Shown piece after piece: positions 62,447-64,000 of a stretch of 64,000 bases of DNA; within the stretch, counting starts at the first letter, position 1; each line of letters starts with the position of its first letter. The position numbers were made by a program, and so were the translations under genes. The DNA lies in contig CAXSBC010000001.1 in NCBI GenBank assembly GCA_964236105.1, positions 186,001 to 250,000 on the forward strand. Direction: 5' to 3'. Origin of the DNA: Lichenicola sp964236105 (lineage in GTDB: Bacteria; Pseudomonadota; Alphaproteobacteria; Acetobacterales; Acetobacteraceae). The notes under the pieces were generated by a model. It ran no database searches. It was given only the letters and a program-made list of their open reading frames with translations, and had not been told where the DNA came from.

Positions 62447-62626
62447 TCAGGAACGGGGATCGCAGTTGGTGCGTCCGGTGGCGATGCAGTCCTGCCGGCT
62501 GACATAGCTCTGGATCGCCGGGAACAGCAGCACGCCGAGATAGACGACCAGCAGGATGAGCGCCATCACGATGAACGGCAGCAGGGTCGGCACGGGGCTG
62601 GGCTTGCGGGGCGGACGCATCGGCAT
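62447..62626 (-). CDS. 59-residue single-pass membrane protein
   Basis: A small gene shorter than the usual 60-residue cutoff. The product starts MPMRPPRKPSPVPTLLPF (ATG 62626; ATG 62620 is an alternative), has one hydrophobic helix (about 15-38, IVMALILLVVYLGVLLF), then a short polar tail with two cysteines (RQDCIATGRTNCDPRS). The positive N terminus and single helix predict an inner-membrane protein with a periplasmic tail able to form a disulfide. The codon pattern is natural, with a clean stop at 62447-62449. Function unknown. It lies between thyX (54 bp) and the FucP-type transporter gene on the same strand. Confidence 0.75.
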   Translation of the reverse strand: MPMRPPRKPSPVPTLLPFIVMALILLVVYLGVLLFPAIQSYVSRQDCIATGRTNCDPRS

Positions 62627-62680
62627 CAGCCTAGCCGGGCTGCGGGACTGCGCAATCGGCCCGGGCGGCGCACTTTCGTT

Positions 62681-63643
62681 TCAGACGCCTTTGACCCGCG
62701 CCGCCAGCTCCGGCACCTGCTCCACCAGCTCGCGCAGCTCGCGCCCGCCCAGGCCGAACGACGCCGGATCGAGCGCCTCCTGCCCGCCCAGGGCCGCGCG
62801 CAGCAGCGCCATCGCCTGGCCGGACAGCGAGGTCGCGTTGGCGACGTAGTCGTCATAGGCGTCGGACACGTTCGGCACCCACGCCCTGACCACGCCGAGG
62901 ATGGCTTCGGCATAGACGCGTATCTCCGCCTGGGCGTGCGGATCGGCACGCAGGCTGAGGAAGCGCAGCAGGTTCCACAGGTTCACCTTCCAGTAGAACT
63001 GGGTGTAGATGCCGACCGGCAGGTTGATGCGCGCGAGCTCGCGCGCCACCCCGGCGCGGGTGCTGTCGAGGGCGGCACCGTCCTCGCCCTCGTTGAGCAT
63101 CCACAGATAGTTGTCGTAGCAGCGCGCCGCGTCGTCGCGCAGCATCTCGACCACGCGGGCGGCCGCCTCCGGCGCCATCGCCTCGCCGCGCCCCTGCCGG
63201 TTGGCGGCCGACTGCGCGGCCACGGATTCCACCTCGGGGATGTAGAACTCGCGCTCCAGCACCGAGTAGCGGGCGGAGTACTCGTTGATCGAGGCGGTGC
63301 GGTGGCGGAACCACTGCCGGGTCACGAAGATCGGCGCGCGCACGTGGAGCTTGAGCTCGGCGAGCTCGAACGGCGTGGTGTGGCGGTGGCGCATCAGGTA
63401 GCGGATCAGGCCGCGGTCGCTCTGCACCTGGCGGGTGCCGCGCCCGTAGGACACGCGCGCGCCCTGCACCACGGCGGCGTCATCGCCCATGTAGTCGACG
63501 ACGCGCACGAAGCCCTTGTCGAGCACCGGGATCGGCTCGAACAGCACCGCCTCGAGACCGGGCGAGGTGGCGCGCCGCGTGGTGGCGGTGGTGGCGCGGG
63601 CCTCGGCGATCTCCTGAAGCTGGCTGTCCGTCAGGTTCTGCAT
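62681..63643 (-). CDS. thyX: FAD-dependent thymidylate synthase
   Basis: Makes dTMP from dUMP using methylene-tetrahydrofolate, FAD and NADPH; unrelated to ThyA. The 320-residue protein has the ThyX signature RHR-X7-S as RHRTASINEYS (R113-S123), SARYSVLEREFY after it and the N-terminal VQGARVSYGRG. The C-terminal half (NLWNLLRFLSLRADPHAQ, DDYVANATSLSG) is the longer form common in alphaproteobacteria. ATG 63643 is the natural start; ATG 63691 would add 16 Pro/Arg-rich residues. The gene is divergent from ssrA and on the same strand as the small membrane protein and FucP-type transporter genes. Confidence 0.96.
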   Translation of the reverse strand: MQNLTDSQLQEIAEARATTATTRRATSPGLEAVLFEPIPVLDKGFVRVVDYMGDDAAVVQGARVSYGRGTRQVQSDRGLIRYLMRHRHTTPFELAELKLHVRAPIFVTRQWFRHRTASINEYSARYSVLEREFYIPEVESVAAQSAANRQGRGEAMAPEAAARVVEMLRDDAARCYDNYLWMLNEGEDGAALDSTRAGVARELARINLPVGIYTQFYWKVNLWNLLRFLSLRADPHAQAEIRVYAEAILGVVRAWVPNVSDAYDDYVANATSLSGQAMALLRAALGGQEALDPASFGLGGRELRELVEQVPELAARVKGV

Positions 63644-63709
63644 CGGCGTCCTTGGGTCGCGGGGCGGGAATCGGGTGCCAGGGGGTAGCACGGAAGTCCG
63701 ATTGAGTCC

Positions 63710-63739
63710 CTGGACGCCGCGCGTGGAGCGGCCTATATC
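63710..63739 (+). promoter_or_regulatory. Candidate sigma-70-type promoter of ssrA
   Basis: CTGGAC (63710-63715) and TATATC (63734-63739) with 18 bp between them are a fair match to a housekeeping promoter. Transcription would begin near 63746, just before the tmRNA acceptor piece. Seen by eye; strength not assessed. Confidence 0.4.
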
Positions 63740-63745
63740 TCGCGA

Positions 63746-64000
63746 TGCCAGAGGGCAACCTCAGCTATGGTGATAAACGGTACGTGGAATAAACGTTGTG
63801 GACCCGGGGGCAGTGCCCGGCGTCTCCACCAGACCCGCCAGGGTCCGTGCGGGGACGAAACAGGCTCGACACGCGTGGTAAAGACCTACCTTTTGCTCGG
63901 CATGATACCGCCGTTATCGGGTCATATCACAAGTGCCAATGATAACCATGAGGCGCTCGCTGTAGCTGCATAAGCTACAAGCGCGGTTCGGGGGGGCACC
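63746..64000 (+). ncRNA. ssrA: Transfer-messenger RNA (circularly permuted, two-piece), 3' end outside window
   Basis: Rescues stalled ribosomes by adding a degradation tag. The gene is permuted as in other alphaproteobacteria: the acceptor piece comes first. It ends CGTCTCC-ACCA (63821-63831), preceded by a T-arm with a 5-bp stem CCGGG/CCCGG (63804-63808, 63816-63820) and a 7-base loop. A removable spacer follows, and the coding piece starts at GGGGACG (63851-63857), which pairs with CGTCTCC (one G-U) to rebuild the acceptor stem. The tag reading frame is at 63935-63973, ANDNHEALAVAA plus TAA. The 5' end is inferred from a candidate promoter, and the 3' part continues past 64000. Confidence 0.93.

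Noticed and set aside
63767..63973. 68-codon protein at the right edge
   Set aside because: The frame only passes through the tmRNA; its last 12 codons are the tag.

Overview
The window reads as chromosomal DNA of a very GC-rich alphaproteobacterium, most likely of the Rhodospirillales and probably Acetobacteraceae-like. The strongest sequence support is a circularly permuted two-piece tmRNA at the right edge whose tag reads ANDNHEALAVAA. It is backed by TamA/TamB, an OpgG/OpgH/OpgC glucan set, a secreted Hint-domain protein of the type common in Acetobacteraceae, and ThyX with no ThyA in view. No insertion sequence, phage, CRISPR array, tRNA or rRNA was seen. The family assignment is inference; the alphaproteobacterial assignment is firm.

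Layout, left to right. 1-4973: truncated glycosyltransferase, argG, an overlapping HicA/HicB pair, and a 710-residue Hint-domain secreted protein. 5031-9309: a GAF-PAS hybrid histidine kinase joined to tdk, divergent from trpS and yjbQ. 9312-14580: SulP transporter, the glutathione-dependent formaldehyde pair frmA-fghA, a decayed GGDEF remnant, and a dicarboxylate-type symporter. 14605-19011: a leftward three-gene signalling cassette of a two-domain KaiC-like ATPase, a hybrid histidine kinase with a pseudo-receiver, and a GAF-GGDEF protein. 19275-25601: bestrophin-like channel, a DNA repair operon (MBL-fold exonuclease, ATP-dependent ligase, 3-methyladenine glycosylase), a small secreted Cys protein and a sterol-desaturase-type hydroxylase. 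25855-31338: CheY-like regulator and TPR-glycosyltransferase facing a LOV histidine kinase and a GAF-PAS-GGDEF-EAL protein. 31607-38913: tamA-tamB, divergent from plsC. 39131-43308: the conserved run miaB-phoH-ybeY-CBS protein. 43353-45207: MOSC protein and CDF transporter plus a small unknown. 45563-54689: mdoG-mdoH divergent from an alginate-export-type porin, then a lipoprotein, an FNT-family channel and an OprB porin. 55005-59719: operon of opgC, an SGNH hydrolase, an HtrA protease and a FUSC protein. 59937-64000: Mrp ATPase, FucP-type transporter, a 59-residue membrane protein, thyX and ssrA.

Two themes tie the genes together. The first is signal transduction: four histidine kinases or hybrids, three GGDEF or EAL proteins (one a relic), a LOV photosensor and a KaiC homologue suggest that light, redox or time cues feed cyclic-di-GMP. 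KaiA and KaiB are not present here. The second is the envelope: TamAB, HtrA, two outer-membrane porins, osmoregulated periplasmic glucan synthesis (OpgG, OpgH) and modification (OpgC, perhaps the adjacent SGNH hydrolase). The most unusual candidates are the KaiC/pseudo-receiver kinase/GAF-GGDEF cassette, the LOV kinase beside the EAL protein, the exonuclease-ligase-glycosylase operon, and a HicA toxin that lacks the family's usual histidines.
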